Positions 62,315-64,000 of a stretch of DNA of 64,000 bases are shown one piece after another. The DNA comes from Phoenix dactylifera (lineage: Eukaryota; Streptophyta; Magnoliopsida; Arecales; Arecaceae). The stretch is from NCBI RefSeq assembly GCF_009389715.1, contig NC_052400.1, positions 19,809,674 to 19,873,673 on the forward strand, written 5' to 3'. Numbering within the stretch: position 1 is the first letter of the stretch; each line of letters starts with the position of its first letter. The notes beneath the pieces are model-generated. The model was given only the letters and a program-made list of their open reading frames with translations, was not told the DNA's origin and made no database searches. The position numbers and the translations under genes were made by a program.

Positions 62315-63971
62315 AGAAAAGTGTGTCAGTTCTTATGAGGGTATGCAGACTCAAATGTGGCTTCCAAGCATCAGCAGATGAGAAAGATGCCTACCTGAAA
62401 TGATGGGGCATTTGGTTTATGATAATTACAATAAAACTGCTACTTTAGTAAATTCATTTGGTTAATAAGAAACTAATAATAGCAAACCTGAGAGAAAAAA
62501 ATCAACAAGTGTATGTGCATGTGCACTCTCTTCACAAAAGGAGCATTTTGAGTAATAATGAGCACAACACAGGGAAGCACAGTACCCGGAATCAATCAGG
62601 AGAACGGGAGGGCGAACTCAAACATAAATCAATCAGTGCTCAGGTAATGCATTAGTGCAAAAATATGGTTCTTGCACCTTGATTCAAACCAAAAAGGAAC
62701 ATATTTACTTTGTGGAAAAAAGAGGTGGAGTTTAAACAAACCTATGGGTTTATGGATTTGGTAGTGGAAGGCGGCTAGTGGGTCAGAATTACATGAAAAT
62801 CATAATCACCATTTGACAGGGAAAAATAAAGGAGGAAGATCTTGATTTTGTAGTTCAGCCATACAGTCTGATTCGAGTGCTTTGAAGGCCTTTAGGTTTT
62901 GTGGAAAATTCACTGACTTGCAAGTAGTTGTCTGTGGTTGACTCACTAGGTTGCCAGTTTAGTGCAAGTTCTTGTCTTGCAATGACATGGGCATGAGAGA
63001 AAGGATATACTCTTCATATCCATTGACGGAATGGACTTTGTATGGATTATTGCATGGTTCGCTGTATCACCGCGAACTACTCGTTTCAGGGCATATTGAG
63101 CTGTATAGAGGGCGAATCGGCATGGTTTCGCCCACAGTTTGACACACCGGAGAGGAAGGGGGAGGGGGAGATGGAAAGAGATAGAGATAGAGAGAGGGAG
63201 AGAGGGAGGGAGGAAGGGAGGGAGAGAGAGGCCGAGAGCCCTCTCCCTCTCCCTCCCTCCCTCCCTCCCTCCCTTCCTTCCTCTTCCTCTCTTTCCTTCT
63301 CCCTCTCCCTTTCCCTCTCCAGCCCCCCTTTGTTGGTACACCACAAGTCAGCACGACACGGTACTGTACCACTGCCCAACTAGCATAGGTTCTGGTACCG
63401 ATTCCGCTGACCTTGGATTATTGTTATTTGGACCTCTCCTATATGGCCCATGGAGCACTTTGGTACCATATAAGAATACAACATATTTGAGAAGTAGCAA
63501 GAAATGTCTCAACTCATTAAAGTGGCTGATCACCCATAGCATTTCTATATAGTAGTGGTGGATTTCCATGGTGTCAAGCATACCATAATGCAAGGATTTA
63601 AAAGAATAGCATTTAAAAGGACTTAGGATTAACCTTTTATGATTACTTAAGTTGTCCCTTTCGTCCATTAACTAAATGTTGGTTCTCATAAATGAAACAA
63701 TATCACTTGAATGGTATGTAAAAACTTTAAGAGCATTCAGTTGTGGACATCATAATTGTTTTCCTGGCTTTTGTTGTCTTATGCTTTCTGAAACATTAGC
63801 TTTGCTCGTGCACCTGTTTTTCCCCTCTCTCCATAGGTCCAGTTTGGCAATTCACCAATATATAGAATTGAAAGGAAGCTCGGTAAAGGAGGATTTGGAC
63901 AAGTATATGTTGGTCGCCGTATTTCTGCTACCAAGGCAAATGATTTGACTACTGGTCCTCATGCTGTAGAG
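55489..63971 (+). CDS. Casein-kinase-I-like protein kinase (HD16/EL1, MUT9-like), first two coding exons, partial
   Basis: Exon 1 (55,489-55,785, 99 codons) and exon 2 (63,837-63,971, 45 codons) join in phase; the gene continues past the window edge. Exon 1 encodes the typical start [14 protein letters not shown] and a basic then acidic leader ending TAPIPEK. Exon 2 encodes [20 protein letters not shown], then [20 protein letters not shown], then PHAVE. The Gly-rich ATP loop GKGGFGQV is at residues 115-122. Both intron borders are good (AAAAG|GTAACC, CCATAG|GTCCAG). The family comprises plant nuclear Ser/Thr kinases that modify histone H3 and photoperiod or hormone regulators (HD16/EL1 in rice, MLK/PPK in Arabidopsis). 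The first intron is 8,051 bp and holds a 2.3-kb tandem duplication with a nested SINE and plastid insertion, a (GA)n, and a purine/pyrimidine inverted repeat. The catalytic core lies outside the window. Confidence 0.93.
57482..58071 (+). mobile_element. tRNA-derived SINE split by plastid DNA (copy A)
   Basis: The SINE head (57,482-57,537) has the A-box text 'ggtgcaatggtaaggttgct'. The SINE body resumes near 57,959 with a B-box-like 'ggtttgaaac', then 'aacaacctctccaagggtag', 'ggttgcgtgcatctgatgct' and 'ccccaaacc', and ends 'ttctttt'. A perfect 15-bp duplication TATTAATAGCTATAT flanks it (57,467-57,481 and 58,072-58,086). Without the insert the SINE would be about 170 bp, a normal size. The text matches the common plant SINE type with 'gggtaaggctgcgtacatct'. 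Confidence 0.85.
57538..57813 (-). other. Plastid 16S rRNA gene fragment (NUPT), copy A
   Basis: The plus strand reads 'gggcccccgtcaatttcttt', 'cactgcacgggtcgatacac' and 'cgcctagtatccatcgttta', later 'ggcccagcagagtgctttcg' and 'atctctacgcatttcaccgc'. This is the reverse complement of plastid rrn16, middle part, about 275 bp. It has many C-to-T or G-to-A changes compared with the plastid sequence as I remember it, and it is not a functional rRNA. The next 145 bp, up to the SINE body, are of unknown origin and may belong to the same insertion. Confidence 0.93.
59828..60108 (-). other. Plastid 16S rRNA gene fragment (NUPT), copy B
   Basis: Same plastid 16S segment as at 57,538, carried by the second half of the tandem duplication. 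It stays closer to plastid rrn16 at several sites (for example 'gtcaattcctttgagtttca' and 'gcgggatacttaacgc'). It has one extra CAGTGT unit compared with copy A. The SINE head precedes it (about 59,772-59,827), but the SINE 3' end is replaced after 'gcttcccaaac'. Confidence 0.93.
60690..61650. repeat. Old tandem duplication, about 480-bp unit, in kinase intron 1
   Basis: Two strongly diverged copies share 'caagagttc.ag.ttacttg', 'ggccatgttcagccctttat' or its variant, 'ctctcttcccctcc', 'ttctgc' and 'gctagctaaatt' in order (around 60,780-61,170 and 61,230-61,640). This one is clearly older than the 2.3-kb duplication to its left. Confidence 0.8.
62257..62313. repeat. (GA)n microsatellite in kinase intron 1
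   Basis: About 28 uninterrupted GA units. Confidence 0.97.
63149..63320. repeat. Inverted purine/pyrimidine repeat (GGGA/CT-rich hairpin)
   Basis: An all-purine block (63,149-63,230, GGGA/GAGA motifs) is followed after about 10 bp by an all-pyrimidine block (63,241-63,320, CCCT/CTCT motifs). The two can pair into a long hairpin and each could form triplex DNA. It ends about 515 bp before kinase exon 2. The multiple open frames across it are low-complexity artefacts. Confidence 0.9.
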
Positions 63972-64000
63972 GTATGTGTATTTTTCTTTGTGGTTATTTT

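Noticed and set aside
63042-63552. Several overlapping open frames over the purine/pyrimidine block
   Set aside because: They read Arg/Glu/Gly or Pro/Ser/Leu repeats from simple sequence inside the kinase intron.

Overview
The window is nuclear DNA of a flowering plant, most probably a monocot. A palm is my best guess from overall feel and is not proven. Genes are intron-bearing and far apart, TATA boxes and AATAAA signals are eukaryotic, the DNA between genes is AT-rich, and the mobile elements are typical of plants (CACTA, Mutator MITE, RNase H-bearing LINE, tRNA-derived SINE, TRIM and Gypsy-type LTR pieces, plastid DNA insertions).

Five host genes look real. A DUF1677 gene lies at 10,751-11,299 (-). 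A monoacylglycerol-lipase-like alpha/beta hydrolase with seven coding exons lies at 25,181-29,974 (+). A lachrymatory-factor-synthase-like small-ligand-binding protein lies at 34,228-34,728 (-). A DUF761 gene lies at 46,939-47,592 (+). The 5' end of a plant casein-kinase-I-like gene of the HD16/EL1/MUT9-like type starts at 55,489 (+) and runs off the right edge. A decayed copy of the purine gene AIRC (PurK/PurE) lies at 3.8-6.7 kb (-), and a decayed acidic repetitive coding region, split by a LINE, lies at 35.5-37.8 kb (-).

The most striking structure is a 5.9-kb CACTA DNA transposon (13,281-19,182) with matching termini and a 3-bp target duplication. It keeps only the C-terminal exons of its transposase. 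Behind them, in the same orientation, it carries pieces of three unrelated host genes: the C-terminus of a SERINC protein, the last exon of LEUNIG, and part of an At1g51745-like PWWP protein. There is also one unassigned 60-nt exon. Its left end holds 100-bp tandem repeats built around near-palindromic CGACGC/GCGTCG boxes.

The second notable structure is in the 8.05-kb first intron of the kinase gene. A SINE with a perfect 15-bp target duplication was split by plastid 16S rDNA. The composite was then copied in a 2.3-kb tandem duplication, and one copy later lost the SINE tail. The kinase 5' leader also has an uninterrupted 30-base G tract about 100 bp before the start codon.

The rest is intergenic: simple repeats, small tandem duplications, four copies of one TRIM family, LTR remnants at 22.3-24.8 kb next to the hydrolase promoter, and long stretches where I recognise nothing. 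The genes do not form a common pathway, so this is ordinary plant chromosome with accessory structure supplied by mobile elements.
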